A DNA stretch of 64,000 nucleotides. It comes from Streptomyces sp. NK08204. GTDB lineage: Bacteria > Actinomycetota > Actinomycetes > Streptomycetales > Streptomycetaceae. Shown piece by piece: positions 17,349-27,220 of this stretch (the stretch's first letter is position 1; each line of letters opens with the position of its first letter). A program made the position numbers and the translations under genes. The stretch covers positions 163,077 to 227,076 of the forward strand of contig NZ_JAINVF010000011.1 of NCBI RefSeq assembly GCF_020400585.1. The letters run 5' to 3'. Under the pieces are notes generated by a model that was given only the letters and a program-made list of their open reading frames with translations, did not search any database and was not told where the DNA came from.

Positions 17349-18958
17349 GCGCCGCATCCCGGAGGCCGGTGGTCATCATCGGTGCGGGGCCCGTCGGAGT
17401 CACGGCGGCGCTCCTGCTCGCCCGGTACGGGGTGCGCAGCCTGCTCCTCGAACGCCACCGGGACATCTACCCGCTGCCGCGTGCCGTCGTCGTGGACGAC
17501 GAGGTGCGGCGGATCCTGCAGAGCGTCGGTGTCCACGAGGAGTTCGCCGCCCTCGCCCGTCCGGCGCCCGGGTTGCGGCTGCTGGACGCCCGGCGCCGCG
17601 TGATCGCCGAGTTCCCGCGGTCCCTGCACGGACACCACGGCTTCCCGCAGACCAGCATGTTCGACCAGCCGGAGCTGGAACGGCTGCTGCGCGACGCCCT
17701 GGCCCGCCGTCCCGAGTGCGAGCTGTGGGGCGGGGTGGAGGTCGTGTCCGTCACCCAGGACAGCGGCGGATCGCCCGCTGCCGCGGGTCCGGTGCGGGTG
17801 ACCTTCCGCCGCGACGGCAGCAACGAGGACGAGCACGTGTGGGCCGATGCGGTCCTCGGCTGCGACGGCGCCGGCAGCCTCACCCGCGACGCCATCGGCG
17901 CCGTATGGGAGGACCTGCACTTCGAGGAGAGCTGGCGGGTCATCGACGTACGCACCAGCCTCCCGGTGCGCACCTGGGAAGGCGCCGAGCAGATCTGCTG
18001 CCCCACCCGGCCGGCCACCTTCATGCGAGTCGGCGAAGACCGCTACCGCTGGGAGTTCCGGCTGGCCGAGGGCGAGTCCTTGGACGGCCCGGAAGGGCTG
18101 GAGCAGCTGCGCGAACTGGTCGCCCCCTGGGTTGACCTGCCGTCCGCTGCCCACGGGGGCGACGACTTCGAGGTGATCCGGCAGGCGCAGTACACCTTCC
18201 GGGCCCGTCTCGCCGACCGGTGGCGCCGGGGACGCGTCTTCCTGCTGGGCGACGCCGCCCACCTCACCCCGCCCTTCATCGGGCAGGGGCTGTGCGCGGG
18301 CCTGCGCGACGCCCGCAACCTCACCTGGAAACTCGCCCGCGTCCTTCAGGAGGGCGCAGACGACCGACTGCTGGACACCTACCAGCAGGAGCGCAGGCCG
18401 CACGCCCGCCACGTGATCCGCCTCGCGGTCGCCGTCGGCTGGGCCATGACCGGCGGACAGGACCGCGCTGCGGCCATCCGCCGGGCCGTGGTGGGCGCGG
18501 CGTGCCGCATCCCCGGCGTGACCGCGGCGGTGAGCCGCGACCTCAGCCCCGCGCTGACCGCCGGCCCGCTCGTACGGCGCCGCCCCCGGCTGACCGGCCG
18601 TTCACTGGCCGGCGCCTTCTGCCCACAACCCTGGGTGCTGTACGACGGCAGGCGAGAGCGCCTCGACGACATCCTCGGGGACTCCTTCGCCGTACTGACC
18701 ACCGTGCCGCCCACCCCGCGCATGACGGGCGTGGCCACGGCCCTGGGCGCATCCGTGATCCATGTCGACGACCTGGACGACGACGGCACCCTGGCCGCCT
18801 GGCTGGCACACGGCCGGGCCGACGCCGCCCTGCTGCGCCCCGACCGCGTCGTACTGGACACCGTCCCCACCGGCACCGGCGACTTCACCGACGCCGCCGC
18901 CTGGGCTCCCGTGCTGCACACGGCCCGCCGCCCCGCCGAAGCCCCGCCCGCACCCTGA
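17345..18958 (+). CDS. FAD-dependent aromatic hydroxylase (MhpA-like)
   Basis: The 537-residue flavoprotein monooxygenase has the FAD-binding VIIGAGPVGVTAALLLARYG, the PRAVVVDDEVRRIL segment typical of 3-(3-hydroxyphenyl)propionate hydroxylases (MhpA group), a DG motif in LGCDGAGSLTRD, and GDAAHLTPPFIGQGLCAGLRD. A thioredoxin-like C-terminal tail follows. It starts with a GTG that overlaps the previous stop. It should add a hydroxyl to a phenolic acid to make the catechol for the dioxygenase at 15268. The exact substrate is open: the operon lacks MhpD/E/F-type genes, so the route after cleavage differs from the E. coli pathway. Confidence 0.87.
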   Translation: MSAASRRPVVIIGAGPVGVTAALLLARYGVRSLLLERHRDIYPLPRAVVVDDEVRRILQSVGVHEEFAALARPAPGLRLLDARRRVIAEFPRSLHGHHGFPQTSMFDQPELERLLRDALARRPECELWGGVEVVSVTQDSGGSPAAAGPVRVTFRRDGSNEDEHVWADAVLGCDGAGSLTRDAIGAVWEDLHFEESWRVIDVRTSLPVRTWEGAEQICCPTRPATFMRVGEDRYRWEFRLAEGESLDGPEGLEQLRELVAPWVDLPSAAHGGDDFEVIRQAQYTFRARLADRWRRGRVFLLGDAAHLTPPFIGQGLCAGLRDARNLTWKLARVLQEGADDRLLDTYQQERRPHARHVIRLAVAVGWAMTGGQDRAAAIRRAVVGAACRIPGVTAAVSRDLSPALTAGPLVRRRPRLTGRSLAGAFCPQPWVLYDGRRERLDDILGDSFAVLTTVPPTPRMTGVATALGASVIHVDDLDDDGTLAAWLAHGRADAALLRPDRVVLDTVPTGTGDFTDAAAWAPVLHTARRPAEAPPAP

Positions 18959-18974
18959 CGAGGAACACCACACC

Positions 18975-21008
18975 ATGACCACCCAGCACTCCACGCCTTG
19001 TCCGGAGCCCTTCCTTCCGCCCGACCCCCATGCGGCCGCCGGCAGCCGCATCGCGGACTTCGCCCGCTGGGCCGCCCGGCACCAGGGCGCCGACAGCATC
19101 CATGACCCCACCGACTACCAGGCCCTGCACCACTGGTCCGTCACCGACCTGGAGGCGTTCTGGGCGGCGGTGTGGGAGTACTTCGACATCGAGGCGACCA
19201 CACCGTACGAGCGGGTGCTGGCCGAGGAGACCATGCCCGGCGCCCGCTGGTTCCCCGGCGCCACCCTCAACTACGCCCACCACGCACTGCGCAACCTGCA
19301 CCCGGACGCACCCGCGATCACCGCACTGGACGAGACCGGAGCCGCCTACGAGATCACGGGCCGGCAGCTCCGCGCCCAGGTCGCCTCCGTCGCCGCCACC
19401 CTGCGCGACCTGGGCGTCGGACCCGGCGACAGAGTGGTCGGCTACCTGCCCAACACGCCCCACGCCGTCATCGCCTTCCTCGCCGCGGCCAGCCTGGGCG
19501 CGGTGTGGTCGGTGTGTGGCCAGGACTACGCGCCGGGGGCCGCCGCCGACCGCTTCGCCCAGCTCGAACCCACGGCGCTCATCACGGCGGACGGCTACCT
19601 GTTCAACGGCACCCGCCACGACCGCCGCACCGCTTCCCTCGAACTGGCCGACGCCCTTCCCACGCTCAAGGCCACGATCGTCGTGGATCACCTGGGCCTT
19701 GCGTGGTCCGAGACCCGGGCCGCGGGCCTGACGGTTCCCTGGGAGGACGCGGCCGGCCGCACTGAGTACCTCACCACCACCCCGGTGCCCGTCGACCACC
19801 CGCTGTGGATCGTCTTCTCCTCCGGCACCACCGGCCTGCCCAAAGGCATCGTCCACGGCCACGGAGGCGTCCTGCTCGAACACCTCAAGATCCTCGGCCT
19901 GCACAGCGACCTGGGCGTCGGCGACCGCCTGCTGTGGTACACCACCACCCACTGGATGATGTGGAACCTCGTCGTCTCCACCCTGCTGACCGGCGCCACC
20001 ACCTGCACCTACGACGGCAGCCCCGCGCCGGTGGCGCGCCCGGACGTCCTGTGGGAGCTGGCGGCCCGCCGCAAGGTCACTGTCTTCGGCACCAGTCCCC
20101 AGTACCTGCTGGCCATGGCCAAGCTCGGCGTCGACCCCGCCGTGCACGACCTTTCGGCGATCCGCGTCATCGGCTGCACCGGCTCAGCCCTGCCGGCCTC
20201 CGCATACCCCTGGGTCCGCGACCACGTCGGCGCAGGCGTCCGTCTGGCCTCCACCAGCGGCGGCACGGACGTCGTCTCCGGCTTCGCCGGCAGCGCCCCC
20301 ACGACCCCGGTGTGGGCGGGTGAACTGTCGGCCCCCAACCTCGGCGTGGCGCTCACGGCGTACGACGGCGCGGGACGGCCGGTCGTCGACCAGGTCGGCG
20401 AGCTGGTCGTCACCCGGCCCATGCCGTCGATGCCGTTGTACTTCTGGAACGACCCTGACGGCAGCCGCTACCGCGACGCCTACTTCACCGCCTATCCGGG
20501 CGTGTGGCGGCACGGTGACTGGATCACCCTCACCTCCCACGGCTCGGTGATCGTGCATGGCCGCTCCGACGCCACGCTCAACCGCAACGGCGTACGCCTG
20601 GGCAGCGCCGACATCCACGACATCGTCGAACGTCTCCCCGAGATCACCGAGGCCCTCGTCATCGGTGCGGAGGAACCCGACGGCGGCTACTGGATGCCAC
20701 TCTTCGTGGTCCTCGCCGACGGAGTCGGTCTGGACGAGTCCCTGCGCGAGAAGATCCACGACGCAATCCGCACCGGCGCCTCACCCCGCCACGTCCCCGA
20801 CGAGATCCTCGCCGTACCGGCCATCCCGCACACGAAGACCGGCAAGAAGCTCGAAGTCCCGGTCAAGCGCCTCCTCCAGGGCGCCCCCGCCGAGCAGGTC
20901 CTCAACCCTTCCGCGGTCGACAACCCGGATCTTGTCGCCTACTTCGCCGGCCTGGGAGCCGAACGCCGCCAGGCCCGCCGCCCGCACACCCCTGAGGGCG
21001 TCTCGTGA
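18975..21008 (+). CDS. Acetoacetyl-CoA synthetase (acetoacetate-CoA ligase)
   Basis: The 677-residue acyl-CoA synthetase has the AMP-binding motif IVFSSGTTGLPKGIVHGHGG, a long N-terminal region (WSVTDLEAFWAAVWEYFDI) shared by acetate- and acetoacetate-CoA ligases, and the C-terminal HTKTGKKLEVPVKRLLQG with the catalytic Lys. Segments such as RWFPGATLNYAHHALR and TTTHWMMWNLVVSTLLTGAT fit acetoacetate-CoA ligases. It converts acetoacetate, ATP and CoA to acetoacetyl-CoA. It follows the hydroxylase by 16 bp and overlaps the DoxX gene, so it is part of the degradation operon. Confidence 0.88.
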   Translation: MTTQHSTPCPEPFLPPDPHAAAGSRIADFARWAARHQGADSIHDPTDYQALHHWSVTDLEAFWAAVWEYFDIEATTPYERVLAEETMPGARWFPGATLNYAHHALRNLHPDAPAITALDETGAAYEITGRQLRAQVASVAATLRDLGVGPGDRVVGYLPNTPHAVIAFLAAASLGAVWSVCGQDYAPGAAADRFAQLEPTALITADGYLFNGTRHDRRTASLELADALPTLKATIVVDHLGLAWSETRAAGLTVPWEDAAGRTEYLTTTPVPVDHPLWIVFSSGTTGLPKGIVHGHGGVLLEHLKILGLHSDLGVGDRLLWYTTTHWMMWNLVVSTLLTGATTCTYDGSPAPVARPDVLWELAARRKVTVFGTSPQYLLAMAKLGVDPAVHDLSAIRVIGCTGSALPASAYPWVRDHVGAGVRLASTSGGTDVVSGFAGSAPTTPVWAGELSAPNLGVALTAYDGAGRPVVDQVGELVVTRPMPSMPLYFWNDPDGSRYRDAYFTAYPGVWRHGDWITLTSHGSVIVHGRSDATLNRNGVRLGSADIHDIVERLPEITEALVIGAEEPDGGYWMPLFVVLADGVGLDESLREKIHDAIRTGASPRHVPDEILAVPAIPHTKTGKKLEVPVKRLLQGAPAEQVLNPSAVDNPDLVAYFAGLGAERRQARRPHTPEGVS

Positions 21009-21352
21009 TCCTCTCCGCCTCACTGACCTGTCTCATCGCGTTGATCTTCGCCCTGCTGGGCGCGGCCAAGATTCTGGCCCTCGGTCCGATGCCCGAGCTG
21101 GCCGCCCACGCCGGCTTCACCACCGCTGCCTACCGGGTCATCGGCACCCTGGAGCTGGCGGGCGCCCTCGGCGTGGCCCTCGGCCCGGTCGTACCGCTGT
21201 GCGGCGGTCTGGCCGGTATCGGGCTGCTGATGCTGCTCGCCGGTGCCGTGACCATGCACGTACGCAAGGGCGACGGGCTGACCGAACTCCTCCCCGCGGT
21301 GACATGCGCGGCCCTGGTCGCCTGGTATCTCGTACTCCTCGCCGGCCTCTGA
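21005..21352 (+). CDS. DoxX-like small membrane protein
   Basis: The 115-residue protein has four predicted hydrophobic helices, starting MILSASLTCLIALIFALLGAAKILAL and ending LVAWYLVLLAGL. The pattern AGFTTAAYRVIGTLELAGALGVALG is typical of the DoxX-like family. The GTG start overlaps the synthetase stop (GTGA). DoxX-like proteins are often found in oxidation operons, possibly with redox or electron-transfer roles, but the function is not settled. Confidence 0.8.
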   Translation: MILSASLTCLIALIFALLGAAKILALGPMPELAAHAGFTTAAYRVIGTLELAGALGVALGPVVPLCGGLAGIGLLMLLAGAVTMHVRKGDGLTELLPAVTCAALVAWYLVLLAGL

Positions 21353-21424
21353 GCCGTTCCGGGAGACTGTCGGCGGCCACTCGTCCTGTCAGCGAGCCCA
21401 CGGCGGGGCTGGCAGACTGACTCT

Positions 21425-22126
21425 GTGGTTCCGCTGATGGTCGCGGCGGATCAGATCGCGTCCTCATCGCTTACCGGCGCCAGTGTGGTATCAGTCTGCG
21501 CACTGCTCTTCACCGTCGCGTCGTTCTGGTGGCTCAACGCCCGACAGGGACGCCTGCAGGCGTGGGAACCTCATTCCTTCGCGGCGATCGTCCACGGTTC
21601 CACGGCACGCCTGCGACTGCCGCTCGTCCTGCACAACACCGGTCCCAAACCGATCGTCGTGCAGGACCTCATCCTGACTTTCCCCGATGAGCCCGCCTCT
21701 CATCTGCCACTCCTGTGGGTGTCCTCGCCGTCCCGGCTCCAACCGGGGCCGGACGAGGAGGCGAAGCTGCCGGCCGGATTCGTCGTGCCCGGCAGAGAAG
21801 CGCAACAGCTCTTCCTCGAGTTCGAGGCACCGTTTTCCGGATTCCTCCCGGAGGCCCGTGACTACAAGGCCCAGATACAGGTGCGGGTCGGCCACCGCAA
21901 GGGGTGGCGGCCCCTGCTGACGTTCAGCTTGAGGGCCGCCAACATCATCGACCCAGATCGCTACACCGTTTACGACAACGCACCGCTCGAGCTGACGAAG
22001 GAAGACCAGAAAAGAGCGGATGCCGCGCTCCTTGAGCTGCTGGAAGAGCACAGGGACGGCTCCCCTCCGGGCGGCAGGAGACAGGGGGATCCGCCTGATG
22101 ACGGCGACGCCGGCACAAGCGGCTGA
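21425..22126 (+). CDS. Single-pass membrane protein of unknown function
   Basis: The 233-residue product has one N-terminal transmembrane helix (ASVVSVCALLFTVASFWWL, about residues 19-37). A soluble domain of beta strands follows (STARLRLPLVLHNTGPKPIVVQDLILTFP), ending in a charged, Gly/Asp-rich tail. The core looks like an Ig-like or jelly-roll fold with the membrane anchor in front. I recognise no family. The start could be GTG 21425 or ATG 21437; neither has a clear ribosome site. Confidence 0.6.
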   Translation: MVPLMVAADQIASSSLTGASVVSVCALLFTVASFWWLNARQGRLQAWEPHSFAAIVHGSTARLRLPLVLHNTGPKPIVVQDLILTFPDEPASHLPLLWVSSPSRLQPGPDEEAKLPAGFVVPGREAQQLFLEFEAPFSGFLPEARDYKAQIQVRVGHRKGWRPLLTFSLRAANIIDPDRYTVYDNAPLELTKEDQKRADAALLELLEEHRDGSPPGGRRQGDPPDDGDAGTSG

Positions 22127-22425
22127 CGCCGAGTCCCGAATCGGCGCAGCGGGCATTCTCTCCCTGGTCATGGTGCACCGCCGAGAACCTTCCCGATGCT
22201 GGGCGTAGCGTGAAGTGACGGGTGCCTTCGTCGTTCCCAGCAGCTGGACTTGAGGAGGAACGCGGTGCTCGGCGGCCCTCCCGTGTGCCGTGACGCCACG
22301 GGGTGCCATGGCGCTCCGTGACGGAAAGGGGGCGGGACCGGACGCCCTGATGTCCGGCCCCGCCGTCACCACCGCCTGCGCCGTCGCGGTGGCTGCCGGA
22401 TGGCCTGGCGCGTCGGCACGTCAGG
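22127..22425. other. Convergent intergenic stretch, nothing recognised
   Basis: These 300 bp separate the plus-strand membrane protein from the DUF779 gene on the opposite strand. I see no gene, tRNA, strong hairpin or repeat. Confidence 0.4.
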
Positions 22426-22829
22426 TCATCCCGTCACCTCGGCCCCGGTCGGCAGGGGCGGTTCGGCCTCCACACGCTCCCACTCGTCGTCGGTGAGCAG
22501 CCGGGAACGGAGCAGGAACCGCACGCCCTCCGGGGCCTACAGGGAGAAGCCGCTGCCCCGCCCCGGGACCACGTCGACGGTGAGGTGGGTGTGCCGCCAG
22601 TACGCGTACTGGTCGGCGCTCATCCAGAAGGGCGTGTCCTCGGCGACACGGCCGAGCAGGACGTCCGCGGCGCCGACGCGGAATTCGCCGCGCGGGTAGC
22701 ACATCGGAGCGCTGCCGTCGCAGCAGCCGCCGGACTGGTGGAACATCAGCGGCCCGTGCCGGGCCGTCAGCTGCCGAACCAGCTCCTCGGCGGCGTCGCT
22801 CAGTCCGACTCGTGGCACCCGCGTTCCCA

Positions 22830-22830
<1 letters not shown>
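22426..22830 (-). pseudogene. DUF779 protein with in-frame nonsense codon
   Basis: From ATG 22830 the frame reads a DUF779 protein: VGLSDAAEELVRQLTARHGPLMFHQSGGCCDGSAPMC, PRGEFRVGAADVLLGRV, FWMSADQYAYWRHTHLTVDVVPGRGSGFSL. A TAG at 22537-22539 then stops it after 97 residues. The same frame continues after the TAG with APEGVRFLLRSRLLTDDEWERVE to TGA at 22426, which is the normal end of the family. A single base change from GAG would restore 134 residues. DUF779 genes usually accompany aldehyde dehydrogenase, and this one overlaps it by one base (TGATG). It is either inactivated, read through, or a sequence error. Confidence 0.8.
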
Positions 22831-24347
<1,517 letters not shown>

Positions 24348-24427
24348 GGCGGCTCTCCTCAGTGGGCGATGGTGAGGGTGCTACGACGGCCCTCGCCGTC
24401 GTGGTGCGCATCACTGTGGGCCCGCGA

Positions 24428-24446
24428 GGTTGGCGCAAGGTTGGCG
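24428..24446 (-). promoter_or_regulatory. 11-bp-period direct repeat upstream of aldehyde dehydrogenase
   Basis: On the coding (minus) strand CGCCAACC occurs twice with an 11-bp period, about 80 bp upstream of the ATG at 24347. The same arrangement occurs upstream of acs at 40719-40737. A separate inverted repeat (ACGACGGC / GCCGTCGT, 24383-24402) sits closer to the gene. Direct repeats of helical-turn spacing are typical binding sites of winged-helix (OmpR-type) regulators. Confidence 0.6.
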
Positions 24447-24475
24447 GTGCCTGTGCCCGGGAGCGGTCGGTCAGG

Positions 24476-25711
24476 TCAGCGCAGGGCCGTGGTCAACCGG
24501 CCGGCCGCGATCGCCCGGCGGGCGTCACCGGGACCGATCAGGCGCAGTGCGTGCTCGTGCACCTCCGCGTCGTACGGTGCCCGTTCGCCGTAGCGCAGGG
24601 CGTGCTCCGGGCGGGCGCTCGCCAGGACCGCCTCCCGTACGGCCACCTCCAGATGCGTGCGCCACTCCTCGATGCCAGGGGCCCCGGAGCGGGGGAGCAA
24701 CGGGCCCCGGTAGAGGCGCAGGGCCGTGTCCGTGTCACCGCGCTCCAGCGCGCGCAGCACGTCGACGGCGTCGCAGGAGACGGGTGCGGTGAGTGCGTAG
24801 CGGCGGGCGGCGATGCCGCCGCCGAGGGCCCGGCGCAGGTGCGAGATCTCCGCCTTGAACGTGGAGGCCGTCACGGGCCGGTCACCGTACAGGGCGTCGC
24901 GCAGCCGCTCCGAGGTGAAGCCGTCCGGTTCCAGCGCGAGGAGGGTCAGGATCTCCAGCTGCCGGGGGCGCAGGGCGAGGAGCACGCCCTCGCGTTCGGC
25001 CTTCTGCTCGCCCATGCAGCTCAGCCGCACCTGGGGTGCGTCCTCCCGGGGCGGAGGGGGCAGGTCGGCACGGAGCCGGGCCTCGATGGCGGACGCCAGG
25101 CCGCGCACCGTGGACATGGCCAGCGGGTGCGAACGGTCCCAGGTGGTGGACAGGTCCAGGACGCCGAGGACGCTCCCGTCGGGTCCGTGGATCGGCGCGC
25201 AGTAACAGACCCAGCCGTGCAGCGCCGCCACCAGGTGTTCGGCCGAGAAGACGGTGCTGGGGCGGTCGGTGCGCAACGCCAGGGACAGGGCGTTGGTGCC
25301 CATGGCCTGCTCGTTCCAGTGACCGCCGGGGGCGAAGTTGACGCGCTCGGCCCGCCGGCGCATGTCCTGTCCGGCGCACGTCCACATGATCGTTCCGGAC
25401 TCGTCGGTGACCGCGGCCACGAAGCCGGCGTCGTGGGCGACGCTGCGCAGTTCGTCGGAGAGGGAGTCGACCGGTCGGCGCAGCAGCGAGTCGGACCAGC
25501 GGTGCTGGACCGCGCCGCCGTCGGTGACCGGGGCGCTGTCCCGGTCCGGGTCCACGCTGACCAGGGAGCGTGCCCAGGACTCGGCCACCTCGTCGCGCAG
25601 GGCGTCCCGGCCGCCCGGCGCCGAGCCCGTGGATTTCACCAGCGACACCGCACGAGACCACTCGCCTTCCAGCGCGGCCCTGCGCCGCCGAAGGTCACTG
25701 CGCTGTGACAT
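24476..25711 (-). CDS. GAF-domain transcriptional regulator with winged-helix C-terminus
   Basis: The 411-residue protein starts MSQRSDLRRRRAALEGEW. Its N-terminal half matches the acetoin-regulator (AcoR) sensing region: VDSLSDELRSVAHDAGFVAAVTDESGTIMW, then a GAF domain with NFAPGGHWNEQAMGTNALSLAL and LHGWVCYCAPIHGPDGSVLGVLDLS. AcoR has an AAA+ sigma-54 module after this; here there is instead a DNA-binding winged helix (LRPRQLEILTLLALEPDGFTSERLRDALYGDRPVTASTFKAEISHLRRAL). That fits actinomycetes, which lack sigma-54. It sits just upstream of aldDH and divergent from an iron alcohol dehydrogenase, so it probably senses an aldehyde, alcohol or derived metabolite. Confidence 0.85.
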   Translation of the reverse strand: MSQRSDLRRRRAALEGEWSRAVSLVKSTGSAPGGRDALRDEVAESWARSLVSVDPDRDSAPVTDGGAVQHRWSDSLLRRPVDSLSDELRSVAHDAGFVAAVTDESGTIMWTCAGQDMRRRAERVNFAPGGHWNEQAMGTNALSLALRTDRPSTVFSAEHLVAALHGWVCYCAPIHGPDGSVLGVLDLSTTWDRSHPLAMSTVRGLASAIEARLRADLPPPPREDAPQVRLSCMGEQKAEREGVLLALRPRQLEILTLLALEPDGFTSERLRDALYGDRPVTASTFKAEISHLRRALGGGIAARRYALTAPVSCDAVDVLRALERGDTDTALRLYRGPLLPRSGAPGIEEWRTHLEVAVREAVLASARPEHALRYGERAPYDAEVHEHALRLIGPGDARRAIAAGRLTTALR

Positions 25712-25773
25712 ACGCTTCCCTGTCGTGAAAGGGGGCCAACAACTACTATCCCGCCTTGACGTGCAGGACATAC

Positions 25774-25813
25774 CCTGCCCGGTCAGGCAGGCTTCCCTAC
25801 CCGAACGGGCAGG
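25774..25813. promoter_or_regulatory. Two palindromic sites between GAF regulator and iron-ADH
   Basis: CCTGCCCG-GT-CAGGCAGG (25774-25791) and CCTACCCG-AA-CGGGCAGG (25796-25813) are imperfect palindromes, each 7/8 symmetric, 22 bp apart centre to centre. They match the perfect palindromes CCTGTCCG-N2-CGGACAGG found twice between the methanol dehydrogenase and mftA. The proximal site is about 131 bp upstream of the iron-ADH start. A regulator common to both promoters is implied; the response regulator at 28588 is a good candidate. Confidence 0.6.
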
Positions 25814-25935
25814 TGCCGCCTCCGCCTACGCGCCCCTAGCTTGGTCTGCGGTTTGACGACAGTGTTATCGGCGAATGAAGCAGTGAAATCAAGGTTTCGC
25901 ACAGGTTGCGGACTTCACGCCCTCCGGGAGGTCAC

Positions 25936-27210
25936 ATGTCGCTCACGTCCAGCGCCATGGTGACCAGCAGCGATGATCCAAGTGCCGACTGGAGCCGTGA
26001 CGAGTACCACTGCGAGCTCCTGGGGCCGCAGGAGACGAGCACGGAGGCTGTCCGGCAGTCCGCCAGGATGGCCAAGTTCCATGTGCCCGAGGTCGTCTTC
26101 GGGCCCGGCTCGCTGACCGAGCTCGGACACTGCGCGCTGAGGCTCGGCGGCCGTCGGCCGTTCCTCGTCACCGACCCGGGGCTGATCGAGGCGGGCTGGG
26201 TGGACGAGGCGGTGGGCCATCTGCGCAGGGTCGGCCTGCGGCCCGTGGTGTGGCATGACGTGACGCCCAATCCCAAGGACCATGAGGTCGACGCCGGCTT
26301 CCAGCGGTACGCGGCCAGCGGCTGCGACGTGATCGTGGGGGTGGGCGGCGGCTCCGTCATCGACGCGGCCAAGGGCGTGGCAATCCTGTCGAGCAACGGC
26401 GGGCGCATCCTCGACTACGAGGGCGTGGACCGGGTCGGCCGGCCGATCCCGCCCACCGTGATGGTGCCCTCCACGTCGGGTACCGGGGCGGACGTGTCAC
26501 AGTTCGCCGTCATCACCGACACCACCGAACACACCAAGATCACCATCGTGAGCCGCACCCTGGTGCCGGAGATCTCGGTGATCGACCCGCGCCTGCTGAC
26601 CACCATGCCCGACTGGCTCAACGCGGCGACCGGCCTGGACGCCCTGACCCACGCCATCGAGGCATTCGTGTCCCGGGCGCACAACCCGCTGACGGACATC
26701 CACGCACTCCACGCGGTAGAACTGATCACCCGGAACCTGGTACGCACGCAGGTGCGGCCGAAGGACTTCGCCGCCCGGCTGGCCATGGCGCAGGCCGCGC
26801 TGGAAGCGGGGATGGCCTTCACGAACGCGATCCTCGGGGCGACGCACGCGATGAGCCACCAGGTCGGCGGCCTGCTGGACGCCCCGCACGGCGTGGTCAA
26901 CGGCGTGCTGCTGCCGCACGTCATCCGGTTCAACGCCGAGGCGTGGCCGCAGCGGTTCGTCGCGCTCGGCGCGGCGGCGGGCATCCCGACCGAGGGGGTG
27001 CCGCCCCGCGAGGTCGCCGCGCAGCTCGCCGACCGGGTGCGCGCGCTCGCGGACGACGTCGGCGTCCCCAAGGGCCTGGCCGGCCTCGGTGTCGCGGAGT
27101 CGGACGTCCCCGGGATGGCCCGCAGCACGCTGAAGGACGCCTGCATGGCCACCAACCCCAGGGACGTCGACGTGCGGGACGTCGAGGCGCTGTTCCGCGA
27201 GGCATTGTGA
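25936..27210 (+). CDS. Iron-containing alcohol dehydrogenase
   Basis: The 424-residue protein is a group III (iron-type) alcohol dehydrogenase. It has the nucleotide-binding GVGGGSVIDAAKGVAIL and the metal-ligand segments GLDALTHAIEAFVS and ATHAMSHQVGGLLDAPHG. A 45-residue N-terminal extension (MSLTSSAMVTSSDDPSADWSRDEYHCELLGP) precedes the usual FHVPEVVFGPGSL start. The ATG follows GGGAGGT. Together with the mycofactocin genes 8 kb away and the shared palindrome, it is a likely mycofactocin-coupled ethanol or short-chain alcohol dehydrogenase. It probably forms one transcript with the kinase and response regulator downstream. Confidence 0.9.
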   Translation: MSLTSSAMVTSSDDPSADWSRDEYHCELLGPQETSTEAVRQSARMAKFHVPEVVFGPGSLTELGHCALRLGGRRPFLVTDPGLIEAGWVDEAVGHLRRVGLRPVVWHDVTPNPKDHEVDAGFQRYAASGCDVIVGVGGGSVIDAAKGVAILSSNGGRILDYEGVDRVGRPIPPTVMVPSTSGTGADVSQFAVITDTTEHTKITIVSRTLVPEISVIDPRLLTTMPDWLNAATGLDALTHAIEAFVSRAHNPLTDIHALHAVELITRNLVRTQVRPKDFAARLAMAQAALEAGMAFTNAILGATHAMSHQVGGLLDAPHGVVNGVLLPHVIRFNAEAWPQRFVALGAAAGIPTEGVPPREVAAQLADRVRALADDVGVPKGLAGLGVAESDVPGMARSTLKDACMATNPRDVDVRDVEALFREAL

Positions 27211-27220
27211 GGCGATACCG

